Assembly (NCBI RefSeq): GCF_001644645.1
Contig: NZ_CP011390.1
Span: forward strand, 2,600,001 to 2,664,000
Source of the DNA: Flavisolibacter tropicus
GTDB lineage: Bacteria > Bacteroidota > Bacteroidia > Chitinophagales > Chitinophagaceae
Length of the DNA stretch: 64,000 nucleotides
Direction of reading: 5' to 3'
The notes under the pieces were generated by a model. The model ran no database searches, had not been told where the DNA came from, and saw only the letters and a list, made by a program, of their open reading frames with translations. Made by a program: the position numbers and the translations under genes. Positions 43,188 through 52,879 of this stretch are shown here, piece after piece. The stretch's first letter is position 1; every line of letters starts with the position of its first letter.

Positions 43188-44576
43188 ATGTCAAAAAACT
43201 CCCCTTCAGTGGCAGGAACCAAACCTTCTCTTCCACAGGGCACACGTGATTTCGGACCCGATGTAGTACGCAAACGCCAGTATATATTAACCACCATTAA
43301 AAACGTATTTGAGCTCTATGGTTTCCAGCCATTGGAAACACCCGCTATGGAGAACTTAGAAACGCTAATGGGCAAATACGGTGAGGAAGGTGATAAACTG
43401 ATCTTTAAGATCCTAAATAATGGTTTGAATGACCCTAAGAACATTGACAAAGCCAAAGCCGCTTTTGAAAATGTATTACAAGGAAAGAATGATAAGAACT
43501 TAACAGAGCGTGCACTGAAATATGATTTAACTATTCCTTTTGCCCGATACGTTGCTATGAATCACGGGCAACTAACGTTCCCATTCAAGCGCTACCAGGT
43601 GCAGCCGGTATGGCGCGCCGATCGTCCACAGAAGGGTCGCTACCGCGAGTTTTACCAGTGTGATGCCGATGTTGTAGGCAGTAATGCACTGATCAATGAA
43701 GTGGAGTTTGTTAACATCTATAACACCGTATTTCAACAATTGGGTATTGAAGGCTATGAAGTGCGCCTGAACTCTCGTAAAATCCTGACAGCACTTGCAG
43801 AACTTTGTGGTGGCGCCGATAAGATGTTAGATATCACTATTGCTATTGATAAACTAGACAAGATTGGCCTGGAGAAAGTAAAAGAAGAACTCACCCAGCG
43901 AGGTTTAACCACCGAACAGATTACCACTATTGAAACCTACTTAAACGTTGATGGATCTAACGAAGAAAAGCTACAACATATCAAGGCCCTACTTCAACAA
44001 TCAGAAATTGGTAACAAGGGGATTGAAGAACTAGAGTATGTGTTGTCAATGGAGCACACTCAACTACCCATCATCGATTTCACGCTGGCCCGCGGTCTAA
44101 ACTATTACACGGGTATTATCTTCGAAGTAAAGGCTCCAGCCACCGTAAAGATTGGCTCTATTGGTGGGGGTGGGCGTTATGATGATCTGACCGGTTTATT
44201 TGGAGTACCCAACATTCCAGGTGCCGGTATTTCATTTGGCGTCGATCGCATTTATGATGTAATGGAAGAACTAAACTTATTTCCCCAGACCATTGCTCAA
44301 GGCAGCAAAGTATTATTCTTTAACCTGGGGATTGAAGAAGCCAAAATTGGATATGCACTGATGCAGCAACTGCGTAAACAAGGAACCGCTGCTGAAATCT
44401 ATCACGAGAATGTGAAGATGGACAAGCAGTTCAAATATGCTGAAAAGAAGAATATCCCTTTTGCAGTGATCCTTGGTAGCCGCGAATTAGAAAACAAAAT
44501 GTTGGTGGTGAAAAATCTGCAAACCGGCGAGCAGCAAACCCTGAAGCAAGAAGAACTGTTATCCTATTCTTTCTAA
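43188..44576 (+). CDS. hisS: Histidyl-tRNA synthetase
   Basis: This 462-residue class II aminoacyl-tRNA synthetase charges tRNA-His. Motif 1 (LPQGTRDFGPD...IFELYGFQPLETPAME), motif 2 (FKRYQVQPVWRADRPQKGRYREFYQCD) and motif 3 (GLNYYTGIIFEVK, then GGGGRYDDLTGLF...GISFGVDRI) are all visible. A C-terminal anticodon-binding domain follows (about 365-462, including LRKQGTAAEIYHENVKMDKQ). A strong terminator follows at 44592. Confidence 0.97.
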   Translation: MSKNSPSVAGTKPSLPQGTRDFGPDVVRKRQYILTTIKNVFELYGFQPLETPAMENLETLMGKYGEEGDKLIFKILNNGLNDPKNIDKAKAAFENVLQGKNDKNLTERALKYDLTIPFARYVAMNHGQLTFPFKRYQVQPVWRADRPQKGRYREFYQCDADVVGSNALINEVEFVNIYNTVFQQLGIEGYEVRLNSRKILTALAELCGGADKMLDITIAIDKLDKIGLEKVKEELTQRGLTTEQITTIETYLNVDGSNEEKLQHIKALLQQSEIGNKGIEELEYVLSMEHTQLPIIDFTLARGLNYYTGIIFEVKAPATVKIGSIGGGGRYDDLTGLFGVPNIPGAGISFGVDRIYDVMEELNLFPQTIAQGSKVLFFNLGIEEAKIGYALMQQLRKQGTAAEIYHENVKMDKQFKYAEKKNIPFAVILGSRELENKMLVVKNLQTGEQQTLKQEELLSYSF

Positions 44577-44591
44577 TCATTTCACACAACA

Positions 44592-44636
44592 TATAAAAGA
44601 AACAGCCTGCAGTAAAAGCAGGTTGTTTCTTTTATA
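44592..44636 (+). terminator. Terminator of hisS
   Basis: A 19-bp stem with one G-U pair (TATAAAAGAAACAGCCTGC / GCAGGTTGTTTCTTTTATA) and a 7-base loop lies 15 bases after hisS. The A/T base makes it work on both strands. Confidence 0.88.
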
Positions 44637-44840
44637 CAACATTCTTCACTTCTACTTTTAGTCTATCCATAATACATACAACAATCTTCTCTAAGACTAT
44701 TGCTGGCTCATAGGAATCTGAAATTTGCACTTCTACACTTAGCTCATCCACAGCGTACTATCCAACGCACAAATCTGCACGAAAAAACTACGATCCTTTG
44801 ACATTCGATTGTAAATGCCAACCTTGCAAAAAAATGCATT

Positions 44841-45332
44841 ATGTCGAAATATATCTTCATGGCAGTTTTTTGCACCTATGCCACCATCACCACCTACGCA
44901 CAAACCTCAGATGCCGAAGCCGAAGCCATGGTTAACTTATTAGGCGTTCAGAAAAAAGAAGCCATTGCAAAACTTGTAGCCGTTAGTGGTAAAGACTCTG
45001 TTGCCTTCTGGAAGATTTACAACGAGTATCAAAAAGAGAACATAGCACAGGCAAAAGAAAGAATTAAGCTATACGAACAAACCGCCCAATCTTACGGCAA
45101 TATGACACCAGCAGTAGCCGACTCACTATCCCACAGATACTTTAACAACCGCGTGTCTCAGGAAAAAACCCTGCAAGAATATTATAAGAAAATTAAAGCT
45201 GCTACAAATGCAGTAATCGCCTTTGAATTTTATCAGGCTGAAGTATACTTGCTAACGCAGATCAGGGCTTCTATTATGCAGCAAATTCCTACTTATGGAG
45301 AAGTAAAGATGGCAACTAAAAAGAAAGAATAA
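44841..45332 (+). CDS. Secreted helical hypothetical protein
   Basis: The 163-residue product has a signal peptide (MSKYIFMAVFCTYATITTYAQT). A nearly all-helical mature part (about 22-150) is rich in Ala, Glu and Lys (KKEAIAKLVAVSGKDSVAFWKIYNEYQKE). It resembles the small helical periplasmic proteins common in Bacteroidota, close in style to Spy-like proteins but without an LTxxQ motif. The function is unknown. It converges on the BlaR1-like gene. Confidence 0.75.
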   Translation: MSKYIFMAVFCTYATITTYAQTSDAEAEAMVNLLGVQKKEAIAKLVAVSGKDSVAFWKIYNEYQKENIAQAKERIKLYEQTAQSYGNMTPAVADSLSHRYFNNRVSQEKTLQEYYKKIKAATNAVIAFEFYQAEVYLLTQIRASIMQQIPTYGEVKMATKKKE

Positions 45333-45380
45333 AAAGCAGCCAGCTTGAACATAGCAAGATGCATTTACAATCAGGCCTTT

Positions 45381-45450
45381 CGCATTTCGAGTTTTAGTAT
45401 TCAGATTTGTTCCTTGAAATTTGGATTCTGGATTCTGGAATTTGGATTTT
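45381..45450. repeat. Degenerate 7-bp repeat array
   Basis: Ten heptamers in phase: CGCATTT CGAGTTT, then TAGTATT, CAGATTT, GTTCCTT, GAAATTT, GGATTCT twice, GGAATTT and GGATTTT. The array sits in the convergent gap, 9 bases before the end of the BlaR1-like gene. Confidence 0.75.
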
Positions 45451-45458
45451 ATTTTTTC

Positions 45459-47477
45459 TTATTTGCCTACATTGATTTCATGTTTACCAAACTTGTAGCC
45501 AAAGGCAGTACCTGGCACATCGCCATAATACAAGCCCATGTTAGATGGAATTGTAAAAGTTGTTTTCATCAGTTGCTCATGAAGCGAAGCATCCTGCTTG
45601 GCGCCATTTACCATTAATGCATCTTTAGTAAGAGAAAACCACTGCACGGATTCAGCATTTTTTACAACACCATTTTGAACCAGTAACTGGATAACATCTT
45701 TTACCTTTTGCTTTTGTATAGCTGTGAGGGAATCTTGTATATGAAACGAATGTTCTCTATGCAAAGAATGCGTTTGCTTTTTTTGACCTGCTTCCATTTG
45801 ATGCCGTTGCATCTCTAGTTTCCGTTGTTGCGACTCAATCTTTTTGTGCTCGGCTTCTATTTTCTTTTGCTTTACTTCTATTTCCCGTTGCTCTATGATA
45901 ATTTCTTCTTTCTCCTTTTTATCTTCTGCCTCAACTCTTTTTTGTTCCAACTCACCTCGTTCCTTTTCTATTTCAATTCGCTGAACCTCTATTTCTTTTC
46001 TTTGCTGTTCAGCAATCACACGATCCTTTTCCATTTGTTGGCGGTCCTTTTCTACCTGGGCTGATTTAGCTTCTATCTCCTTGATCATTCCAGAAAAACG
46101 AGCAGCTTCTTTTACATCCCGTTCCTTACCATTAATACTAAAGGATACAATCACTCCTTTTTCCTTTCCAATTTTATAGCGATTGCCAGATTTTACTGTT
46201 ATTTCTGTATACTCAATTTCTTTTGTTGGACTGGCATTCGTATAGATATGCACACCGGTAATGCTATCTTTCTTATTGGGCTTACCAATAGTATCAGCCA
46301 TAGCTTGATCGCTATTTTCAAATGCGCTCTTTTCTATTGTGTTAATTACAGTTGCATTCACTGGTTCTTCCAAAGTGGCAGCAACTATGGTTTGTTTTGT
46401 AGAAAGAATATGCGCTGACTTCTCATTAGTTTTCTTTACAGCGTCTGCTGGTATAAAAGAAAAAGATACAACAGCCACTATGCTCAGTGATAAAAGTATT
46501 TTCTCCATAGATGTTAGGTTTTTATTTTTTTTATTGATCATCCGCTTGATGCGGTCCAGTAATAATGAATGTCTTCCTGTTAATGGCATGGTATACGCCA
46601 CCTGGTTAAACTGTTCCTGGAAGGTCACCAGGGCTTCCATATATTGCTTGGGCTGGTTGCTGTAAGCTGTAACCATAGCGTCGCAACACACTTCGCGTTC
46701 CTGGCGAATGACGGTTAAGAGCCAGTAAACAGCCGGGTTAAAAAAGAAAACAGTTTCAATGCATTCAAGGAAAATATTGATGGCAAAATCTCTTCGTCTT
46801 ACATGTGCTAATTCATGCAGAAGGATGCTCTCTACCTGCGCTGGCGACAGCAGCGTGAACATGCCTAATGGAACTAAGATCACAGGCTTGAAGTAACCTA
46901 TTGTGCAGGGCACTTTCACCAATACCGATTCCAGTATTTGTACAACCCTGCCAATTTTAAGCTCTTGAGCTAGTTCCTGTACACGAGCCACCCATTCTTC
47001 GTTAGGTGTTTGGGTTCCTTGTACCCGGCATTGCTCCAACCCACGCATACCCACCACCAACTTTATTGCTTTCCAAAGGAAAACCACCAGCCAGCACGCT
47101 ACCAAAATATCGGCATAAGCATTGATGCCATTCACTAGTTTTTGCCAGAAAGGAGTTGCTGTTACTGGAGCAACATTCGCGTCATATACAAATACATTTC
47201 CTTCCAGGTTACCTACGGTAGTAGTTACTTTAGTAAACTCGGGCAACTGGCTGTAGCTTATAAAAAAACAAGCAACGCTCGCCAATACAAACAGACCACT
47301 GATACCTAATAGCATATTATAGCGAACAGCAGGATTACTACGGGTAGTAGCGGCGATGACCAGTCCTGCAAACGCGGCAGCCACTACACCTAGCCAAAGC
47401 GAGTGCAATAAGGCATAGCAAATAGATAGAACCAGGTGATGCAGGTCTATCGATAATAGCGTCGTATTAGTGAGCAT
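45459..47477 (-). CDS. M56 (BlaR1-like) membrane metallopeptidase with coiled coil
   Basis: The 672-residue protein has four or so N-terminal helices (about 15-145), then the zinc protease motif H221-E-L-A-H225 (HELAHVRRRD). The helices near FAINIFLECIETVFFFNPAVYWLLTVI follow, then one more membrane segment (about 325-345). Residues about 440-570 are an extremely charged helix (EKDRQQMEKDRVIAEQQ and similar, Glu/Lys/Arg/Gln only), most likely a long coiled coil outside the membrane. A C-terminal domain (about 575-672) follows. It overlaps the BlaI-like gene by 11 bases. Such pairs sense envelope signals and inactivate BlaI. A beta-lactamase link is not shown. Confidence 0.92.
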   Translation of the reverse strand: MLTNTTLLSIDLHHLVLSICYALLHSLWLGVVAAAFAGLVIAATTRSNPAVRYNMLLGISGLFVLASVACFFISYSQLPEFTKVTTTVGNLEGNVFVYDANVAPVTATPFWQKLVNGINAYADILVACWLVVFLWKAIKLVVGMRGLEQCRVQGTQTPNEEWVARVQELAQELKIGRVVQILESVLVKVPCTIGYFKPVILVPLGMFTLLSPAQVESILLHELAHVRRRDFAINIFLECIETVFFFNPAVYWLLTVIRQEREVCCDAMVTAYSNQPKQYMEALVTFQEQFNQVAYTMPLTGRHSLLLDRIKRMINKKNKNLTSMEKILLSLSIVAVVSFSFIPADAVKKTNEKSAHILSTKQTIVAATLEEPVNATVINTIEKSAFENSDQAMADTIGKPNKKDSITGVHIYTNASPTKEIEYTEITVKSGNRYKIGKEKGVIVSFSINGKERDVKEAARFSGMIKEIEAKSAQVEKDRQQMEKDRVIAEQQRKEIEVQRIEIEKERGELEQKRVEAEDKKEKEEIIIEQREIEVKQKKIEAEHKKIESQQRKLEMQRHQMEAGQKKQTHSLHREHSFHIQDSLTAIQKQKVKDVIQLLVQNGVVKNAESVQWFSLTKDALMVNGAKQDASLHEQLMKTTFTIPSNMGLYYGDVPGTAFGYKFGKHEINVGK

Positions 47478-47874
47478 CTTTATCTAGTTTTTTGATCATT
47501 TCTTTAATAGCATCCAACTCTTTCTTTGATGTTTTCTTGTTGCCTAGCAACTGCATCATCAAGCTACTGACGGAGCCGTTGTATAACGTATCTACAAACT
47601 TGTTGAGCAATAAACCTTTTGTTTTTCCTTCTTCCTCTGCAGCGCTGTATACGTGTTTCATGCTGGATTCATCGCGTAGCAATAACCCTTTGTCCACCAT
47701 GATCTGCATGAGCTTGAGCGTAGAGGTGTATTGTACTTCACGCTTTTGCTCATTCAGTTGATCATTTACAAAGCGCACAGTGGACGGCCCATGCTCCCAA
47801 AGCACCTGTAGAATTTCCAGCTCTGATCGTGTAGGCTCCGGTTTATCCTGCTGTGGCTGACGTTTTGCTTTCAT
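47467..47874 (-). CDS. BlaI/MecI/CopY-family transcriptional repressor
   Basis: The 135-residue winged-helix repressor opens with QQDKPEPTRSELEILQVLWEHGPSTVRFVNDQL and has REVQYTSTLKLMQIMVDKGLL as recognition helix. The C-terminal dimerisation and cleavage part (about 80-135) follows. In this family the M56 partner cleaves the repressor after a signal. It overlaps that partner gene by 11 bases and is the first gene of the operon. A palindromic site at its promoter suggests autoregulation. Confidence 0.94.
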   Translation of the reverse strand: MKAKRQPQQDKPEPTRSELEILQVLWEHGPSTVRFVNDQLNEQKREVQYTSTLKLMQIMVDKGLLLRDESSMKHVYSAAEEEGKTKGLLLNKFVDTLYNGSVSSLMMQLLGNKKTSKKELDAIKEMIKKLDKDAH

Positions 47875-48374
47875 AACCTAAAGGTAGGAAAGTTTTCGTA
47901 CGAAGAAATACCATACCTCCCTCTCATTAACCATTCATCCCATTGAGTACGCGTCAGATCCTTACCATTCATCCCAATTATCACCAAGCTAAAATGACTT
48001 ACTCAACTGCTACTACTAACAGAAATAGCAGCCGTTGTAATCCAGACAGTCATTAATAACTTATTGATAGTAGAGGCATTATATATATAATAGCTATACT
48101 GGTAAGTAACTAGTCAACTAGCTAATCCACCAACTCTTATAGAAGTATACCTGCAGCCCTCCTGTTTGGCTTGCTATGGCTGTAATAGCAGCGTAACTTT
48201 AGGAAGAGGGTAAGAAGATGAAAGCATTTTAACCCAAACAGGCTGTTTACATATAAAATAGTTGCTATACCACCTCATTTAGTACCATCGAAAAGAAGAA
48301 AGCAGGCCAATGCATTCATGCACTACCCTTTGTTACAACATGCAAATGGATTATCCATTAAACAGGAACAATGT
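47875..48374. other. Divergent gap with repeats and regulatory sites
   Basis: No gene is seen. The gap holds the BlaI promoter and palindrome (47879-47904), and two copies of the 13-mer ACCATTCATCCCA (47930-47942 and 47964-47976). The rest is AT-rich without further structure that I can name. Confidence 0.45.
47879..47904 (-). promoter_or_regulatory. Promoter and palindrome upstream of blaI-like gene
   Basis: On the minus strand TACCTTTA (47879-47886) resembles the -7 box TAnnTTTG and lies 4 bases before the ATG. A perfect 10-bp palindrome TTCGTACGAA lies at 47895-47904, in the spacer of the promoter. A BlaI-type repressor could bind there. Confidence 0.5.
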
Positions 48375-48950
48375 ATGAATACGAAACTTACACTAATTAT
48401 AACATTCCTGCTATTCAGCTCCTTTACTTATGCGCAATGGGAGTTACGTGCTGGTATTGGCATAGCTAACCCCATTACAGGCTATAAAACCATAACCGGC
48501 AGTGGTGTGTTGTATCAGTTGGACGCTGCCAAACATTTAAATAACAAACGCTGGTCGGTAGGTCTTACACTGGCCTGGGCACGCATGCATAACGACAACG
48601 ACGCATCGGATAAGTTTATCAATACCCGGTTAGATCAAGTACCCATTTTAGCTACTGCGGAATATGAGCTAACCACCACCAAATTGATACCCTATGTGGG
48701 CCTGGGCTTAGGAGTTAGTCTTTACAATCTTAATTATGATGTATCACCAACGGAAGGTGAAACCGACTTCAATGCCAGCTTTAGCATGATGCCCCGGCTG
48801 GGCGTTAAAATGCAGGCCAGTGAACACTGGATTCCTTTCCTGGAAGTTAATAGTCCCTTTGTAATGGATGGTCCTCCAATAGGCGTTGATAAAGGAGAAA
48901 AAGCCACTGGCTATGTAGGTGTGGCTATAGGCACGGCTTATCGGTTCTAA
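48375..48950 (+). CDS. Outer-membrane beta-barrel protein
   Basis: The 191-residue product from the ATG at 48375 has a signal peptide (MNTKLTLIITFLLFSSFTYAQ). Repeated amphipathic strands follow (WELRAGIGIA, RWSVGLTLAWARM, LIPYVGLGLGVSLYNL, HWIPFLEVNSPFV), ending in an aromatic residue (GVAIGTAYRF). This is the pattern of a small porin-like barrel. Nineteen upstream codons are rejected as non-coding. Confidence 0.86.
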   Translation: MNTKLTLIITFLLFSSFTYAQWELRAGIGIANPITGYKTITGSGVLYQLDAAKHLNNKRWSVGLTLAWARMHNDNDASDKFINTRLDQVPILATAEYELTTTKLIPYVGLGLGVSLYNLNYDVSPTEGETDFNASFSMMPRLGVKMQASEHWIPFLEVNSPFVMDGPPIGVDKGEKATGYVGVAIGTAYRF

Positions 48951-49529
48951 CTTATAGTATTACTATCTGTTTCTAATGCTTGCTGATACAGGCGCGCCCA
49001 TTAGGTTTTACCACTATTTTTAGAGGATAATTTGGTATCTTTAGCGTCTTCTCTAAAGTGGTTATTTCTTCTCTACTTATTCCACTTTTCTTTACTATTT
49101 CTTACGGTTTATTGCAGCATCTACTAAGTCTGGATACGGGTGAGGCATCAGGTGAGGAAGGGCTGAGGTACGGGTGAGGTACGGGTGAACCTACACGTTC
49201 CCTACTGACTTATAGGACGTTTCCTAGACGTTACTATGAAGGACGTATGACGTAAGGTGGAGGATGTCTGAACCGGGATTGGGGGAGATTTAAGGATTTG
49301 CGGGAATATGGCTGATGTAAGGATGGCTGATGGCTGATTGGAGAGGGAGAGCAGCTGCTGAAATAAATTACGCCTGCCAAAAGCAAGAGGGCTGCTCTTC
49401 GAGGGGGCCGGCGTGTGACATTCAAGGCAATTTACATGTGTATAACTAAAGAGGCTGCGGCTTGTAAGGATAAAAAGGAAGGGTTATTTTTACTAAATAA
49501 TTTAGTATTAAACTTAAAAAAACAACCCT
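48951..49529. other. Gap with G-rich repeats
   Basis: No gene is supported. Between 49133 and 49193 the 11-mer GGTACGGGTGA and related GGTGAGG words recur. Between 49309 and 49343 the words GGCTGAT/ATGGCTG repeat with 7-base phase. The end of the gap has an AT-rich stretch before the next gene. Confidence 0.5.
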
Positions 49530-50141
49530 ATGGCACGACAGGCAGGACCACTCTTTATTACCGGAACGATTGACGATATGGTGTTTTACCAGATGAACGG
49601 CAGGTACTACATGCGCCTAAAAGGCGAACCCACCACTGGTACCAAAAAACGCATGAGCCAGGACGAACACTACCCACTGCTGTGCCTGCGCAAGCGGGAG
49701 TTCAAGGAGGCTTCTAAAATGGTGCGCAAGTGGTACTACACCCTGCCCAAGACAGTGCGCAAACATGGGCTGTTTGGCAAGCTAACAGGTAAGGCCGTAC
49801 GGATGTTGCGCAAAGGCATGACGGAGGAAAAGATCAAGGCCTTACTGTTGCAGGAGTTTGGAAAGGTGAAGCCAACTGTTGAACAGACTATCCCTACGAT
49901 GACTGTAGAAACAGATAATGCACCCAAATTGGTTTCACTACCAACTTATACTCCACCTAAACCCAAACGCAAAAGCAAAAAGCTTACTACTGGCCGCTTA
50001 TCGTCCTGGCAGGTGAGTGAGCAGGGACAATTACAGAAAGAAGTGGTAAAGCCAAAAGCAATAGTGACTAAACAAGATAGTGGTACAAGCTTTTATGCTA
50101 CACAGGGGTATTATAGTACCTGGACATGCAGTGGGTGGTAA
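49530..50141 (+). CDS. Hypothetical DNA- or RNA-binding-like basic protein
   Basis: The 203-residue product is very basic (many Lys and Arg) with a short N-terminal beta part (GPLFITGTIDDMVFYQMNGRYYMRLKG). This resembles a family of small Bacteroidota proteins that start with a GT(I/L)xxxxFY-type motif. The middle (about 45-110) is helical (REFKEASKMVRKWYYTLP, LRKGMTEEKIKALLLQEF). The C-terminal half (about 115-203) is low-complexity. The function is unknown. Confidence 0.6.
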   Translation: MARQAGPLFITGTIDDMVFYQMNGRYYMRLKGEPTTGTKKRMSQDEHYPLLCLRKREFKEASKMVRKWYYTLPKTVRKHGLFGKLTGKAVRMLRKGMTEEKIKALLLQEFGKVKPTVEQTIPTMTVETDNAPKLVSLPTYTPPKPKRKSKKLTTGRLSSWQVSEQGQLQKEVVKPKAIVTKQDSGTSFYATQGYYSTWTCSGW

Positions 50142-50284
50142 ACAGTGGTTAAGCATAGAGGTTGTTTGTCAACACTACACTACTTTAACTTTACCATTCC
50201 CTTCTCATTCACAGAGCCTGACAAAGGCGATATGCGGGATTAAATTAAAGTGATGTGGTATGAATTGAAAATGGATATAGATGC

Positions 50285-50977
50285 TTACTTATCATCGGCT
50301 GTTTTGACAATATGCCAAAAACTGATCTTACGACGAGTTACAAAACCCAGCTTCTCATATAAGCTAATGGCACCTGCATTAGTATCTGCAACATGCAGGT
50401 AAGGAAACTTATTCTCGCTAAAGATTTTATTTGCTGCATGTGCCACCAGCTGTTTCGCATATCCCTTTCCGGTATAATCGGGGTGCGTAACCACAGCACT
50501 CACCTCTGTATATTCATGCATCTGCATGCGCTCTCCGGTAACTGCCACCAGCTTTTCATCTTTATAAATACCAAAGTATGCGCCTAGCAGTGGCGTTTTC
50601 TTTCTAAAATAGCCAGGCTGCACTAAATTAACAAGGTCAAAAAGCTCATCATATTGTTGGGACTGCAGTTCCACTATCTCTTCAGTGATCTCTAATGCAG
50701 GTTGTTGGTCCAGCACCATTTGCCTACAGGCCAATTCATTTTGCAGGATCAACCCTTCTGGCAAACCAGGCCTATTACCCACCACAAAAAAGCTATCAGC
50801 CAACCTTGCATACTTATTCAGCGCATCGGCTGTTTGCTCCATTGCAACAAAACCTCCAAATGGACAATAATCGGGTTGGTAAAACTTTACTTCATCGTAT
50901 ACAATAGCAAACTGTTGGTGTGTTTCGGTCAATGAATACCAAACCGGGTTGTCTAGTTTTTCCACTGGTGTGGGCAT
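50285..50977 (-). CDS. GNAT-family acetyltransferase
   Basis: The 230-residue protein has the GNAT core in its C-terminal half: strand LVAVTGERM, VSAVVTHPDYTGKGYAKQLVAHAANKI (acetyl-CoA loop, GKGYA) and FPYLHVADTNAGAISLYEKLGFVTRRKISFW. The N-terminal half is of the FR47-like type. The substrate is unknown. It is divergent from the DUF4836-like gene. Confidence 0.92.
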   Translation of the reverse strand: MPTPVEKLDNPVWYSLTETHQQFAIVYDEVKFYQPDYCPFGGFVAMEQTADALNKYARLADSFFVVGNRPGLPEGLILQNELACRQMVLDQQPALEITEEIVELQSQQYDELFDLVNLVQPGYFRKKTPLLGAYFGIYKDEKLVAVTGERMQMHEYTEVSAVVTHPDYTGKGYAKQLVAHAANKIFSENKFPYLHVADTNAGAISLYEKLGFVTRRKISFWHIVKTADDK

Positions 50978-51168
50978 TTAAGAACGAAGATACATGCAAG
51001 GAAATCAATATTCGATTACTCACACAGTTCTATAGTGATAACAAAAATGCTGTTTTCTACTACCATTCATCAACTCATATCTCTCATCAACAACTCATCC
51101 CCTTGCCATTTCTCATTGTAGCCAAGTTTTCGTTTATTTGGCCCTTAATCAAAACCCGAACCCGTCTT

Positions 51169-52848
51169 ATGAGAAACGGAAGACTGTGGCTTTATGCAGC
51201 CACTGCCCTTACGCTAGTGGGCGTATCTTGTAAAAACAGCAGCAAGTCTGATCTGATGATCCCCAAGGATGCAGCTATCGTTATTCACATCAACAGTGCC
51301 TCTTTATCCTCTAAATTATCCTGGAAAGAAATTCAGCAAGCCGAATGGTTTAAAGAAATCAATAAGGAAAGCACTGACAGCATGGCTAAACAGCTTTTAG
51401 CTGATCCTGCTACATCAGGCGTAGATACCAAGCAAGACCTGGTATACTTCATGAAAAAGCAAGGCAAGGGCGGCTATATGGTATTTGAAGGCTCCGTAGC
51501 CGATGCTAGTAAGTTTGAGAAGCTAAACAAGGAGACTAACAAAAATGCAGAAGTCAAAAAAGATGGCGATCTGACTCAGATGCAACTGGAAAACAACGCC
51601 GTGGTGACCTGGAAGGGCAACAAGTTCATCTACATCTTCGATGCGCCTTTCCTGAGCATGGCCAGCAGTTATACGACCAACGATGGCGAAGGAAGCAATG
51701 CTTTCCCTGCTGATAGCCTAAAGAAGTTTGCCAAAGACATCTTTGCATTAAAAGGTGACAACAATCTACCCAATGATGACCGCTTTGCCGACATGATTGC
51801 AGAAACCGGTGATGTGCACCTGTGGATGAACAGCAGCAATCTTTATAAAGGTGTAGTAGGTGGTGCATTGTCGATGATGAAAGTATCATCATTATTAGAA
51901 GGGAACGTAAGTGCTACTACGCTAAACTTTGACAATGGCAAGATCAGTTTTAATGCTACGCAGTACTATGGTACTGAAGTAAAGAAGCTATTGGATAAGT
52001 ACGAATTCAAGAATGTAAGTGCCGACCTGATCAACCGTATTCCTACCCAGGATGTGATTGGCGCCTTTGCTATGAACTGCCCTCCAGAATTATTAAAGGA
52101 GATCTTTGTACTGGCCGGTATTGATGGTTTAGTAAACGCTGGATTAGCGCAAATGAATTACAGCATGGATGAACTGGTACAGGCTACTAAAGGCGAATTA
52201 TTGTTAGCAGTAAGCGATTTAAAGGTCAAGGAAAAAGAGATGTTTCCTGGCACTGCGTATGCCTATAAGACAAAAGATCCAGACATGAAGTTCTTAATGG
52301 CAGCTTCAGTGAACAACCAGGCAGCATTTGAAAAATTGGTAGGCATTGTAAAAAAACAGCCGCACGATACTACGAAAACTTCTGTTATTGATTATAAGAT
52401 CGAGAACAAATGGTTTGCTGTTTCTAACGAGCCTGGCTATACGAGCAAGTTCTTAGCGGGCGGCAATAACAAACTAGCCTTTACCGATAAGATCGCCGGC
52501 CATCCATTTGTAGCTTTCCTGGATATTCAGAAGATCTTAAAGTCGACTGAATCTAACATGACTACTGAGCTGGAGAAAGGATCTATGACAGCCTCTATCC
52601 GCTTGTGGCAGGATGTAGTGATGTATGGTGGAGAGTATAAAAAAGGAAAGATGACCTACCATGTAGACATCAACCTGGTAGACAAGAATACCAACAGCTT
52701 GAAACAGTTGAATAGCTATGGCGGTCAGATCTACACGTTAAACAAGCAACAAAAGAAAGCCCAGATAGAGGCAAACGAAATGTATCCTGAATCTAGCGAT
52801 GTTATTACGGATAGTACTTATTCAGTAGAAGCACCTTCTAAGTACTAA
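51169..52848 (+). CDS. DUF4836-like lipoprotein
   Basis: The 559-residue product from the ATG at 51169 has a lipoprotein signal (YAATALTLVGVSCKNSSK). A long mature part follows with DLMIPKDAAIVIHINSASLSSKLSWKEIQQAEW, KFLMAASVNNQAAFEKLVGIV and ATIRLWQDVVMYGGEYK-like segments. These are familiar from DUF4836 proteins of Bacteroidota. The longer frame (642 aa) begins in non-family sequence. The role is unknown; an envelope location is expected. Confidence 0.85.
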   Translation: MRNGRLWLYAATALTLVGVSCKNSSKSDLMIPKDAAIVIHINSASLSSKLSWKEIQQAEWFKEINKESTDSMAKQLLADPATSGVDTKQDLVYFMKKQGKGGYMVFEGSVADASKFEKLNKETNKNAEVKKDGDLTQMQLENNAVVTWKGNKFIYIFDAPFLSMASSYTTNDGEGSNAFPADSLKKFAKDIFALKGDNNLPNDDRFADMIAETGDVHLWMNSSNLYKGVVGGALSMMKVSSLLEGNVSATTLNFDNGKISFNATQYYGTEVKKLLDKYEFKNVSADLINRIPTQDVIGAFAMNCPPELLKEIFVLAGIDGLVNAGLAQMNYSMDELVQATKGELLLAVSDLKVKEKEMFPGTAYAYKTKDPDMKFLMAASVNNQAAFEKLVGIVKKQPHDTTKTSVIDYKIENKWFAVSNEPGYTSKFLAGGNNKLAFTDKIAGHPFVAFLDIQKILKSTESNMTTELEKGSMTASIRLWQDVVMYGGEYKKGKMTYHVDINLVDKNTNSLKQLNSYGGQIYTLNKQQKKAQIEANEMYPESSDVITDSTYSVEAPSKY

Positions 52849-52879
52849 TCCCCTTTTCAATAAAGCGGGCGTATCAAGT

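Noticed and set aside
49234..49425. Minus-strand frame of 63 codons
   Set aside because: It lies in G-rich repeats, its translation is rich in Arg, Pro and Ser, and no family fits.
50920..51168. N-terminal extension of the DUF4836-like protein
   Set aside because: It overlaps the divergent GNAT gene and lacks a signal peptide; the lipoprotein signal begins at 51169.
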